This document shows, piece by piece, positions 1-7,325 of a DNA stretch of 64,000 nucleotides; the stretch's first letter is position 1, and every line of letters begins with the position of its first letter. The DNA is from Poriferisodalis sp965204195 (GTDB lineage: Bacteria > Actinomycetota > Acidimicrobiia > Acidimicrobiales > Poriferisodalaceae), in the NCBI RefSeq assembly GCF_965204195.1, contig NZ_OZ241975.1:1984001-2048000 (forward strand). The letters run 5' to 3'. The position numbers were made by a program, and so were the translations under genes. Below the pieces are notes generated by a model. That model saw nothing but the letters and a program-made list of their open reading frames with translations, had not been told where the DNA came from and ran no database searches.

Positions 1-516
1 GGTGCCTTGTCGGCAACGCTGCTCCGCTGCGGCGCCTTTGTGACCGGCTACGAACTGCGGGAGGACTTTGCCGAGCGAGCCGTCCAGAACGTCGAGAGCA
101 TCGCCGGCGCCGAAGCGCTGCATCGCTATGACGTCCAGCTCCGCGATGCCTACGAATCAGTCGATCCGCCCCGCAGCAATCCCTCACAGATCAATGCAGA
201 AACCGGGGCTGCCGGTGGGATGAGTTCTTCGGGGTGCCGGTACGACCGGGCCGTACTCGACATCCCCGAGCCTTGGCGCGTCGCGGTGCATTTGCCCGAA
301 CGGCTGCGTCGCGGCGGGATCCTCGTGGCGTATAACCCTTCGGTGACGCAGGTGCAGCAACTGCGCCGCACGCTGGACGACGGACCGTGGGCCCTCATCG
401 AGACCATCGAGGTCATGCACCGGAGCTGGCACGTCAAGGGGGCATCCGTGCGGCCCGATCACCGCATGGTTGCCCACACCGGTTTCCTGACGCACGCCCG
501 CTTGATCGAGGCGTGA
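1..516 (+). CDS. trmI: tRNA (adenine-58-N1)-methyltransferase TrmI, 3' part
   Basis: The gene is open at the left window edge; about 171 C-terminal codons are present. The product methylates N1 of A58 in the tRNA T-loop using S-adenosylmethionine. The visible part starts inside the Rossmann-fold SAM-binding domain (TGYELREDFAERAVQNVE, the acidic loop after motif I) and runs through the motif region VLDIPEPW. A short insertion rich in Gly/Ser interrupts residues equivalent to the loop before that motif. In actinobacteria trmI sits immediately upstream of the proteasome cluster, as here. The stop codon overlaps the GTG start of the next gene (GTGA at 513-516), so the two are probably translationally coupled. 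The identification rests on the sequence pattern and on synteny. Confidence 0.85.
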   Translation, partial: GALSATLLRCGAFVTGYELREDFAERAVQNVESIAGAEALHRYDVQLRDAYESVDPPRSNPSQINAETGAAGGMSSSGCRYDRAVLDIPEPWRVAVHLPERLRRGGILVAYNPSVTQVQQLRRTLDDGPWALIETIEVMHRSWHVKGASVRPDHRMVAHTGFLTHARLIEA

Positions 517-1406
517 CACGGGCTTGCGCAGCCCGCGCAGCCGCATTGCGGCGGCATCGAGCGCGACCAGTCCGATGGCCGGCGCTGCGGGCGGCACGAT
601 TGCTCGGCGCTGTGTTGCTGGTCGGTGCGGTGGTCGCCTGTGGAGCCGATCCCGACGATTCCGGCAGGGGAAGGTTGCCCGTCGCCAGCGTCGTCTCGAT
701 CCCGAGCGCCGACGGTCCAGTCTGGTTGGGTGCACCGCCTGTATCTGTGGCGGTTGATGACGGAGTGCTGGCCGGCGTCGTCGCGGTGCATGCGTTCGGC
801 TGCGGACCGGTGTCCCATGGCTCGGCCTTCGCCGTCGCGCCGGGACTGCTGGTCGGCGCGGCCCATGTGGTTGCCGGATCATCGAGTGTCGAGATTGCAT
901 GGAACGCAGGCGGCGGCGATGGGCTCGTCACCTCGCCGGCGGACATTGTCGGGTTCGACCCGGCACGAGACCTCGTCTTGCTGCGTTCCGATGCTGCTGT
1001 GTCGCCGTTGCGAATCGAACGCGTGCGTTTCGGCGGCACCGGAGCAGTGCTCGGCTACCTGCAGGGAGAGCAACTCGAAGTGTCGCCGGCGCGCATCGAG
1101 CATCTGGTGCGGGCATCGGGGCTATGGGGCGACGGAATCGGGCGAAACGTGTATCTCCTTGCGGCCGATGTCCAAAAGGGCCAGTCCGGCGGACCGTTGG
1201 TCGACCGGGGTGGCGTTGTCGGTGTGGCGTTCGCTGCCGCGACTGGACCCGACGACGTCGGCTATGCGCTCAGCCGCGGCGAACTGCTGGGCTTCCTCGC
1301 CTCGTCGGGAGTCGACGTGGGGTTTGACTATCGCGGCGATGCAGCGGTCCATGCACAGCCGGCGAGTCTCAGCGTGACTGCCAACGGCGACTGCCGCCTC
1401 GGATGA
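513..1406 (+). CDS. Trypsin-like serine protease, predicted lipoprotein
   Basis: This is a 297-residue protein starting at GTG 513, which overlaps the trmI stop. The N-terminus is Arg-rich, followed by a hydrophobic stretch (residues 30-42) ending in a lipobox-like VVAC with Cys43, so the mature protein is probably lipid-anchored outside the membrane. The trypsin/HtrA-type catalytic triad is visible: His118 in GAAHVV, Asp153 in GFDPARDLVLL and Ser225 in GQSGGPLV. There is no PDZ domain and no multi-span membrane domain, which separates it from HtrA and from MarP (CvpA-protease). Its substrate is unknown. The protease fold and triad are confident. The lipoprotein call is inference because the n-region is long for a signal peptide; an internal start is possible. 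Confidence 0.8.
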   Translation: MTRACAARAAALRRHRARPVRWPALRAARLLGAVLLVGAVVACGADPDDSGRGRLPVASVVSIPSADGPVWLGAPPVSVAVDDGVLAGVVAVHAFGCGPVSHGSAFAVAPGLLVGAAHVVAGSSSVEIAWNAGGGDGLVTSPADIVGFDPARDLVLLRSDAAVSPLRIERVRFGGTGAVLGYLQGEQLEVSPARIEHLVRASGLWGDGIGRNVYLLAADVQKGQSGGPLVDRGGVVGVAFAAATGPDDVGYALSRGELLGFLASSGVDVGFDYRGDAAVHAQPASLSVTANGDCRLG

Positions 1407-1416
1407 CGAGAGATCA

Positions 1417-1581
1417 GAAGCTCACGCTTCGATCTGTGCCTGTCGCTTCACCGAGGCTTACGCCTCGATCTGTGCTTGTCGCTTTATTGAAGCTCACGCT
1501 TCAATCTGTGCTTGTCGCTTCATCTCGGCCTACGCCTCGATCTGTGCCTGTCGCTTTATTGAAGCTCACGCTTCAATAAAG
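1417..1581. repeat. 36-bp tandem repeat, 4 full units plus a partial fifth, each with a dyad
   Basis: Units start at 1417, 1453, 1489, 1525 and 1561 with an exact 36-bp period. Four are full length; the fifth stops at 1581 inside the ferredoxin gene. Each unit begins with a small inverted repeat such as GAAGC-tcac-GCTTC or GAGGC-ttac-GCCTC, with matching changes on both arms in most copies; unit 4 is imperfect. The last dyad has a perfect 12-bp stem (1554-1565 with 1570-1581, loop 1566-1569). Read on the minus strand, each unit carries the codons I-E-A-stop that end the ferredoxin. The array lies between two converging genes and may act as a bidirectional terminator; that role is inferred. 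Confidence 0.9.
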
Positions 1582-1799
1582 ATGCACTCCCCGGGGCACT
1601 CTTCGGCGGACTCGATCACGGCGTCGAGCTGCGAGTCGGGAAACTCTGCGAGTCCCTCGACACCGCCCGGTTCGGAGAAGATCTTGTCGCCTTCCTTCAC
1701 GTATGCAAGCCCGTCGTCGAGAAGCGTGAAGACATCGGGTGCGATCTCTTCGCAGAGCCCGTCACCGGTGCACAGATCCTGATCGATCCAGACCTTCAT
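1566..1799 (-). CDS. Ferredoxin, 3Fe-4S/4Fe-4S single-cluster type
   Basis: This is a 77-residue acidic electron carrier. The start is ATG at 1799 (MKVWIDQDLC), because homologous ferredoxins begin directly at this beta strand; a longer open frame upstream has no such similarity. Cluster ligands are Cys10 and Cys16 in CTGDGLC and Cys68 in CPGEC. Asp13 stands where the extra cysteine of a 4Fe-4S cluster would be, which is typical of 3Fe-4S or convertible actinobacterial ferredoxins. A further Cys72 is present. It is transcribed divergently from mpa and sits between the protease and proteasome genes. Its redox partner is not evident here; cytochrome P450 partners are common for the family but none is in the window. 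The stop codon lies inside the tandem repeat. Confidence 0.88.
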   Translation of the reverse strand: MKVWIDQDLCTGDGLCEEIAPDVFTLLDDGLAYVKEGDKIFSEPGGVEGLAEFPDSQLDAVIESAEECPGECIFIEA

Positions 1800-1915
1800 C
1801 GTGTAACGACCCTTCCTGTGGGGCGGCCCGAAGGGGGGAACCGAGCCACCTATGAAATCTACCGAGTCGGCGCGCGTCCTGCACGGCACTCATCGGCCCC
1901 GGCCTAGCGGCCGGA

Positions 1916-1947
1916 CTGGCAAGCGGGTAGGCGTCGCGTCTTGCCAG
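1916..1947. promoter_or_regulatory. Inverted repeat in the ferredoxin/mpa divergent promoter region
   Basis: A perfect 8-bp inverted repeat, CTGGCAAG at 1916-1923 and CTTGCCAG at 1940-1947, has a 16-bp spacer. It lies 26 bp upstream of the mpa start, in the 174-bp region separating mpa from the divergent ferredoxin. The spacing suits a dimeric regulator binding two major-groove faces. No regulator is encoded nearby, so this is a candidate operator only. Confidence 0.4.
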
Positions 1948-1973
1948 CAGTGTCAGGGTAGTGTCGGCCGCGC

Positions 1974-3737
1974 ATGGACCAGGGCGACGAGGAGACTCAG
2001 CGCAGCAGCGCAGCAGATGCGGGCGTGCTCCGCAGCCGCATGCGCACGCTCGAGGAAGAGGTCGCGCTGCTCCGTCGAAAGCTGGCCGACACGCCGGCGC
2101 GGATCAGCACGCTCGAAGAACGCCTGCTTGAGGCGAAGGGTCAGCTGTCGGCTGCGGTCTCGCAGAACGAGAAGCTGACCTACACACTGCGCGAGGCGCG
2201 AGAGCACATCGCGGCTCTGCGTGAAGAGGTCGACAAGCTGACCCAGCCGCCGTCGGCCTACGGCACGTTCCTGTCCCGCAATGACGACGGCACGGCGGAT
2301 GTGCACGCCAGCGGGCGCAAGATGCGCGTGGCCCTGCACCCCGACTTGGCGGAGACCGAGCTGGTCGAGGGCAGCGAGGTGGTGCTGAACGAGTCGTTCA
2401 ACATCGTGCTCGCCCGTGGGCCTGAGACGTCGGGTGAGGTGGTGACGCTGAACGAGGTGCTCGCCGACGGCTTCCGTGCGCTGGTCACGGGTCGGGCCGA
2501 CGAGGAACGCATCGTGGAGCTCGCAGGCGACCTGCGCGACGAGCCGCTGCGGTCGGGTGACAACCTGCTGCTCGATGTGCGCTCCAACATCGTGCTCGAG
2601 CGCCTGCCACGACCCGAAGTGGACGATCTGCTGCTCGAAGAAGTGCCGGATGTCACCTATGAAGACATCGGCGGGCTGGACACTCAGATCGAGCTCATCA
2701 CCGATGCAGTAGAGCTGCCGTACCTGCATCAGGACCTGTTCCGCACCTACGACCTTCCGGCCCCGAAAGGCATCCTGCTCTACGGACCGCCCGGGTGCGG
2801 CAAGACGCTGATCGCGAAGGCGGTCGCCAACTCGCTGGCAGCCAAGGTGGGAGAGGTTTCCGGCCAGCAGGGCGCACGCAGCTTCTTCATCAACATCAAG
2901 GGTCCCGAGCTGCTCAACAAGTACGTGGGCGAGACCGAGCGTCAGATCCGGCGCATATTCGAGCGGGCCAGAGAGAAGGCATCCGAGGGCTGGCCGGTGA
3001 TCGTCTTCTTCGACGAGATGGAATCGCTGTTCCGCACGCGTGGCAGCGGCATCAGCTCCGACATGGAGTCGACGGTCGTGCCGCAGCTGCTCGCGGAGAT
3101 CGACGGCGTCGAGGGTCTGCGCAACGTGATCGTGATCGGTGCCTCCAACCGGGAAGATCTCATCGACCCGGCGATCCTGCGTCCCGGCCGCCTCGACGTG
3201 AAGATCAAGATCAACCGGCCCGACGAGCAGGCGGCCCTGTCGATCTTCAGCACCTACCTCACGCCGACGCTGCCGATCGACCCGATGGAAGTCGCCGACC
3301 TGGGCGGCGGCGATCCCCACAAGGCCGTCCGGATCATGATCGAGCGGACCGTCGACGAGATGTACCGCCCCGACGACCTCAACCGCTTCCTCGAGGTCAC
3401 CTACCAGAACGGCGACAAAGAAGTCATGTACTTCAAGGACTTCGCGTCGGGGGCCATGATCGAGAACATCGTGCGCCGGGCCAAGAAGAACGCCATCAAG
3501 CGGTCGCTTGCCACCGGCAGCAACGGCATCCGGTTGGACGACCTCATGGGCTCGATTCGCCAAGAGTTCCGTGAGCACGAAGACCTGCCCAACACGACGA
3601 ATCCCGACGACTGGGCGAAGATTTCCGGCAAGAAGGGCGAGCGGATCGTGTTCATCCGGACGCTCGTCGATCCCGACGAGAGCGATGCGCTCGGCGGCAG
3701 AGCCATCGAACGGGTGCAGACCAGCCAGTACCTGTAG
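1974..3737 (+). CDS. mpa: Proteasome-associated AAA ATPase (Mpa/ARC)
   Basis: This 587-residue protein is a hexameric AAA+ unfoldase that binds pupylated proteins and threads them into the 20S proteasome. An N-terminal coiled coil (about residues 20-92), which binds Pup, is followed by tandem OB-type interdomain strands (about 95-230). The AAA domain has Walker A GPPGCGKT at 271-278 and Walker B with Asp347-Glu348 (VIVFFDEME), then the arginine-finger region around DPAILRPGRLD. The last residues are SQYL, the C-terminal Q-Y-L motif that docks into the PrcA ring. It is the first gene of the pup-proteasome operon, with dop 73 bp downstream. Length and architecture match mycobacterial Mpa and Rhodococcus ARC. 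Confidence 0.97.
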   Translation: MDQGDEETQRSSAADAGVLRSRMRTLEEEVALLRRKLADTPARISTLEERLLEAKGQLSAAVSQNEKLTYTLREAREHIAALREEVDKLTQPPSAYGTFLSRNDDGTADVHASGRKMRVALHPDLAETELVEGSEVVLNESFNIVLARGPETSGEVVTLNEVLADGFRALVTGRADEERIVELAGDLRDEPLRSGDNLLLDVRSNIVLERLPRPEVDDLLLEEVPDVTYEDIGGLDTQIELITDAVELPYLHQDLFRTYDLPAPKGILLYGPPGCGKTLIAKAVANSLAAKVGEVSGQQGARSFFINIKGPELLNKYVGETERQIRRIFERAREKASEGWPVIVFFDEMESLFRTRGSGISSDMESTVVPQLLAEIDGVEGLRNVIVIGASNREDLIDPAILRPGRLDVKIKINRPDEQAALSIFSTYLTPTLPIDPMEVADLGGGDPHKAVRIMIERTVDEMYRPDDLNRFLEVTYQNGDKEVMYFKDFASGAMIENIVRRAKKNAIKRSLATGSNGIRLDDLMGSIRQEFREHEDLPNTTNPDDWAKISGKKGERIVFIRTLVDPDESDALGGRAIERVQTSQYL

Positions 3738-3810
3738 AGCACTGCACGGCCAACGGGCACCAGGTGCTGCTCTGCGGGGTTCGCGGCCCTGAGGGCTAGG
3801 GTCTCGCGCG

Positions 3811-5319
3811 GTGGCGGTTCACAAGGTCGTTGGCATCGAGACTGAGTTCGGCATCATCCATCGCTGCAGCGGCGACTCCAATCCCGTGGCGGCGTCGTCG
3901 ATGATCATCAACGCCTACGTCAACGGCTTCCTGTGCCAGCGCGTCAGCTGGGACTTCGAAGACGAGCAACCCGGGGCTGACGCGAGGGGATTCAACGAGT
4001 TCGACGCGCTAGCGCCCGAGATCGAAACGCACCTGGTCAACGCCGTGCTGACCAACGGCGCCCGCTACTACGTCGACCACGCGCACCCTGAGCTGTCGAC
4101 TCCCGAGTGCTCGGACGCGCGCCAATGCGTCGTGTACGACCGGGCAGCGGAGGAGATCCTGATCCGGTCGATGCAGGCCGCAAACAATCTCCTGCCGGAC
4201 GACGAAGAACTGGTCATCCACAAGAACAACAGCGACGGCAAGGGCAACAGCTACGGCTGCCACGAGAACTACCTGCTGGACCGCGATGTGCCCTTTGGCA
4301 GGGTGGTGACGCACATCCTGCCGTTCTTCGTGACCCGCCAGATCTTCTGCGGCGCCGGCAAGCTGGGCGTCGAAGTCCCCATGGACGACCGCTCTCCGGC
4401 ACCGTTCGGGGACCGGCCGTTCCAGATCAGCCAGCGAGCCGACTTCTTCGAGGAGGAAGTCGGGCTAGAGACCACGCTCAAGCGGCCGATCGTCAACACC
4501 CGCGACGAGCCGCACGCCGACACGCGCAAGTACCGGCGCCTGCACGTCATCATCGGCGACGCCAACATGAGCGAGCTCCAGACGTATCTCAAGGTGGGCA
4601 CGACCTCGCTGGTCCTGGCGATGATCGACGACGACTTCGTGCCTGAGCCCCTGACGCCTCTCGTGCCGGTGGCGGCGCTGCGCCAGGTGAGTTTCGACAC
4701 CGCCCTGTCGGGGCTGATCGAACTGGTCGACGGCCGTCGCATGCGAGCCATCGAGCTCCAGTGGGAGTACCTGGACATGGCCCGGAAGTATGCGCAGAGC
4801 CATGGTCTGGACCCCGTGGGCGGCGACGACATCGGCAATGACATCCTGGACCGCTGGGAAGCCATGCTCACTGGGCTGGAAGCGGATCCGATGAGCCTCG
4901 CCTCGCAGTTGGACTGGGTGGCGAAGCTGCGCCTGTACGAGGCTTTCGCCGAGCGGCACAGCCTCGACTGGGATGATCCGAAGCTCGCCGCTCTCGACCT
5001 GCAGTACCACGACCTGCGGCCGTCCAAATCGCTGGCCCGACGCGTCGGACTTGAACGGGTCACCACCGACGAAGAAGTGGACGAGGCGGTCTCGGTGCCG
5101 CCGCCGACGACACGTGCCTACTTCCGGGGTCGTTGCCTCGACAAGTTCGGGGACGAGATCGTGGCCGCCAACTGGGATTCGATGGTGTTCGACATCGGAA
5201 CCGATCCGCTGCGTCGCGTGCCGATGCTCGAACCGCTGCGAGGAACCCGCGCGCACGTGGGTAGCTTGTTGGACGAGTGCCGGGACGCAGCCGAGTTGCT
5301 GCGCCGGCTGGGCAATTAG
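3811..5319 (+). CDS. dop: Pup deamidase/depupylase Dop
   Basis: This 502-residue protein belongs to the carboxylate-amine/glutamine-synthetase-like family shared with PafA. The GTG start gives the N-terminus VAVHKVVGIETEFGI, whose Glu10 and Glu12 lie in the nucleotide/metal-binding strand typical of Dop. Conserved blocks include the HPE-containing segment near DHAHPELSTPEC, HKNNSDGKGNSYGCHENY and INTRDEPHADTRKYRRLH-type motifs. Dop deamidates Pup-Gln to Pup-Glu and also cleaves Pup from substrates. Here Pup already ends in Glu, so the deamidase step appears dispensable and depupylation is the likely main role. Pup follows 86 bp downstream. Confidence 0.96.
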   Translation: MAVHKVVGIETEFGIIHRCSGDSNPVAASSMIINAYVNGFLCQRVSWDFEDEQPGADARGFNEFDALAPEIETHLVNAVLTNGARYYVDHAHPELSTPECSDARQCVVYDRAAEEILIRSMQAANNLLPDDEELVIHKNNSDGKGNSYGCHENYLLDRDVPFGRVVTHILPFFVTRQIFCGAGKLGVEVPMDDRSPAPFGDRPFQISQRADFFEEEVGLETTLKRPIVNTRDEPHADTRKYRRLHVIIGDANMSELQTYLKVGTTSLVLAMIDDDFVPEPLTPLVPVAALRQVSFDTALSGLIELVDGRRMRAIELQWEYLDMARKYAQSHGLDPVGGDDIGNDILDRWEAMLTGLEADPMSLASQLDWVAKLRLYEAFAERHSLDWDDPKLAALDLQYHDLRPSKSLARRVGLERVTTDEEVDEAVSVPPPTTRAYFRGRCLDKFGDEIVAANWDSMVFDIGTDPLRRVPMLEPLRGTRAHVGSLLDECRDAAELLRRLGN

Positions 5320-5390
5320 CCGCCAGGTTCAGACTCGAACGCAGGCGGCAATCGGAACTCTCACGCATTCGAGACCCAAGCAATCGACAC

Positions 5391-5396
5391 CGGAGG
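5391..5396 (+). promoter_or_regulatory. Strong ribosome binding site for pup
   Basis: A GGAGGA-type Shine-Dalgarno sequence sits about 9 nt upstream of the pup ATG at 5406. It decides the start: longer in-frame extensions overlap dop and lack similarity to Pup. Confidence 0.75.
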
Positions 5397-5405
5397 AGGC
5401 CCGAG

Positions 5406-5597
5406 ATGGCAGAACGCGAGCAGATGCGACGGTCGGCTCCGAGGGAAACCGAGAGTCCCGCACCGCAGGACACCTCGTCTGAGGGGGCGACCGAACTGAA
5501 AGCCGAACTCGACGACCTGCTCGACGAGATCGACGATGTGCTCGAAACCAATGCCGAGGAGTTCGTGAAGAACTACGTGCAGAAGGGCGGCGAGTGA
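5406..5597 (+). CDS. pup: Prokaryotic ubiquitin-like protein Pup, Gly-Gly-Glu terminus
   Basis: This is a 63-residue, highly charged and mostly disordered protein starting with MAEREQMRR. The C-terminal half contains the helix that binds the Mpa coiled coil (ELKAELDDLLDEIDDVLE) and the tail FVKNYVQKGGE. The terminal residue is glutamate, the form that PafA ligates directly to substrate lysines. Mycobacterial Pup ends in Gln and first needs Dop. The stop codon overlaps the GTG start of prcB (GTGA at 5594-5597), which places tag and protease under coupled translation. Size, composition and position make the call secure. Confidence 0.96.
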   Translation: MAEREQMRRSAPRETESPAPQDTSSEGATELKAELDDLLDEIDDVLETNAEEFVKNYVQKGGE

Positions 5598-6484
5598 CCC
5601 CCATGCCCTTCTTCGCCCCAGGCGACGACCCGGGGGCGAGCTTCCTCGAACTGCTGCGGCGCACGGGCAGCGAGCCATTTGCTGGGTTCGCGCAGGTTCC
5701 TGCCGCTGAGGGGGGCTTCGGCTCCCTTGAGAGTTCTCACGCCACCACCGTGCTGGCCGTGCGCAGCTCCGGCGGGGTAGTCGTGGCCGGCGACCGGCGG
5801 GCAACCAGCGGCAACCTCATCAGTCACCGCGACATGCGCAAGGTCTTCCCAGCCGATTCCTATTCGGCGGTGGCCATTGCCGGTGCCGCCGGCCCGGCCG
5901 TTCAGATGGTTCGCCTCTTCCAGCTGCAGCTCGAGTACTACGAGAAGATCGAAGGCAAGCCGCTGAGCCTGGAGGGCAAGGCGAATCAGCTGGCCGAAAT
6001 GCTGCGCGCGCACCTGCCCCAGGCGATGCGCGGCCTCCCGGTGGTGCCCATCTTCGCCGGATTCGACCCCGCCGACGGGCGAGGCAGGCTCTTCCAGTAC
6101 GACGTGACCGGTGGCCGCTACGAAGAGCAGGACTACGCCACGGCCGGCTCGGGCAGCCTGCACGCGGGCACGGTCCTGAAGCTCGGCTTCCGCGGCGACT
6201 TGAGCGAGCCGGAGGCACTGGCGCTCAGCGTGCAGGCGCTGTGGCATGCGGCCGACGAGGACAGCGCCACCGGCGGTCCCGATCCAGTACGAGGCATCTA
6301 CCCGGTGCTCGCAGCCATTGGCAGCGACGGCTTCCGGCAGCTCAGCGACATCGAGTCAGGGGAAGTTTTCGCTGCGCTGCAAGCTGAACTCTCGGGCGGC
6401 AGCAGCGGGGGAGCGGCCCGGTCCGATTCAGCCAGCGGCGATCCCAGTTCCACCGGAGGCAGCCGCAGCGAGGTGCCGCGATGA
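5594..6484 (+). CDS. prcB: Proteasome beta subunit PrcB
   Basis: This 296-residue precursor is the catalytic beta subunit of the 20S proteasome, an N-terminal-nucleophile hydrolase. A propeptide of about 50 residues ends at SSHA, and autoprocessing should expose Thr51 (TTVLAV) as the nucleophile. AGDRRATSGN, with the Asp and the basic residues after it, follows the Thr as in other actinobacterial PrcB. A Ser/Gly-rich low-complexity tail extends beyond the core fold. The GTG start overlaps the pup stop, and the stop overlaps the prcA start (ATGA at 6481-6484). Confidence 0.96.
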   Translation: MTPMPFFAPGDDPGASFLELLRRTGSEPFAGFAQVPAAEGGFGSLESSHATTVLAVRSSGGVVVAGDRRATSGNLISHRDMRKVFPADSYSAVAIAGAAGPAVQMVRLFQLQLEYYEKIEGKPLSLEGKANQLAEMLRAHLPQAMRGLPVVPIFAGFDPADGRGRLFQYDVTGGRYEEQDYATAGSGSLHAGTVLKLGFRGDLSEPEALALSVQALWHAADEDSATGGPDPVRGIYPVLAAIGSDGFRQLSDIESGEVFAALQAELSGGSSGGAARSDSASGDPSSTGGSRSEVPR

Positions 6485-7203
6485 GCATGCCCGGGATGTA
6501 CGTCAGTCCCGAACAGCTCATGCAAGACCGGGCGGACTATGCCCGCAAGGGAATCGCACGGGGCCGCTCGCTGGTGACACTGGAATACGGCGGCGGCATT
6601 GCCTTGGTGGCAGAAAATGCCAGCGCAACGCTGCGCAAGGTGTCGGAGATCTACGACCGGATCGCCTTCGGCGGCGTCGGCCGTTACATCGAGTTCGACC
6701 AGCTGCGCATCGCTGGTGTCCGCCACGCCGAGCTGAAGGGCTACCAGTACTCGCGTTCAGACGTGGAAGCTCGCAGCCTCGCCAACCAGTACGCGCAGAT
6801 GCTCGGGCAGTTCTTCACCCATGAGCTCAAGCCGCTGGAAGTCGAGATTGTGGTGGTGGAGGTGGGAATCGGCGACGACGCCAACCAGCTCTACCGGATC
6901 CAGTACGACGGGACCGTCATGGACGAGGAGGCGTACTGCTGCATCGGCGGCGATGCCGACGCGGTGCGCGAGCGGGTGGCCGAGGGCTACGACCCTGAGC
7001 TCGATGCCGGCGCCGCCATCCGGCTGGCTCGTGCAGCGCTCGCAGGACCTGAGCGTGAGATCGCTGCACCGGATCTCGAGGTGGCCTTGCTCGAGTCGAA
7101 CTTCGAAGATGCGACCCACCGCCGCCGCTGCTTCCGGCGTCTCGAGGATGAAGAGGTGGCGGTCGCCCTCGGCGACGACGGCTCCGATCAGGAAGATTCC
7201 TAG
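6481..7203 (+). CDS. prcA: Proteasome alpha subunit PrcA
   Basis: This 240-residue protein forms the outer gating rings of the 20S proteasome and receives the Mpa C-terminus. The N-terminus MSMPGMYVSPEQLMQDRADYARKG contains the gate residues and helix H0, followed by GRSLVTLEYGGGIALVAEN. No catalytic threonine is present, as expected. The ATG overlaps the prcB stop. The C-terminus is acidic (DDGSDQEDS). pafA follows after 122 bp that contain a repeat also found at 47438. Confidence 0.96.
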   Translation: MSMPGMYVSPEQLMQDRADYARKGIARGRSLVTLEYGGGIALVAENASATLRKVSEIYDRIAFGGVGRYIEFDQLRIAGVRHAELKGYQYSRSDVEARSLANQYAQMLGQFFTHELKPLEVEIVVVEVGIGDDANQLYRIQYDGTVMDEEAYCCIGGDADAVRERVAEGYDPELDAGAAIRLARAALAGPEREIAAPDLEVALLESNFEDATHRRRCFRRLEDEEVAVALGDDGSDQEDS

Positions 7204-7217
7204 ATCGGAAGTCAGAG

Positions 7218-7266
7218 GCGAAGCCGTGGCCCGAGCGGCCCGTGAGCGCAGCGAACAAGAGCGGGA
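7218..7266. repeat. Dispersed intergenic repeat, copy A
   Basis: 30 bp at 7218-7247 are identical to 47438-47467 (core CCGTGGCCCGAGCGGCCCGT). A second shared block, GAACAAGAGCGGGA, lies at 7253-7266 and 47487-47500. Both copies lie directly upstream of a gene start (pafA here, the DsbA-like gene there). The spacing between blocks differs by about 14 bp, so this is a diverged short interspersed element, not recent duplication of a gene. Confidence 0.7.
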
Positions 7267-7325
7267 AACAAGGGGTTCGCCATTGCGAGGGTTCCTTCAT
7301 CGGCGCACGTCATAAGGTGAGCGCC

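Noticed and set aside
1417..1581. CRISPR array
   Set aside because: Repeats are directly tandem with an exact 36-bp period and no unique spacers, and no cas gene is nearby.
1953..3578. Long open frame antisense to mpa
   Set aside because: It is the codon-position shadow expected in high-GC genes; the sense strand has every Mpa motif.
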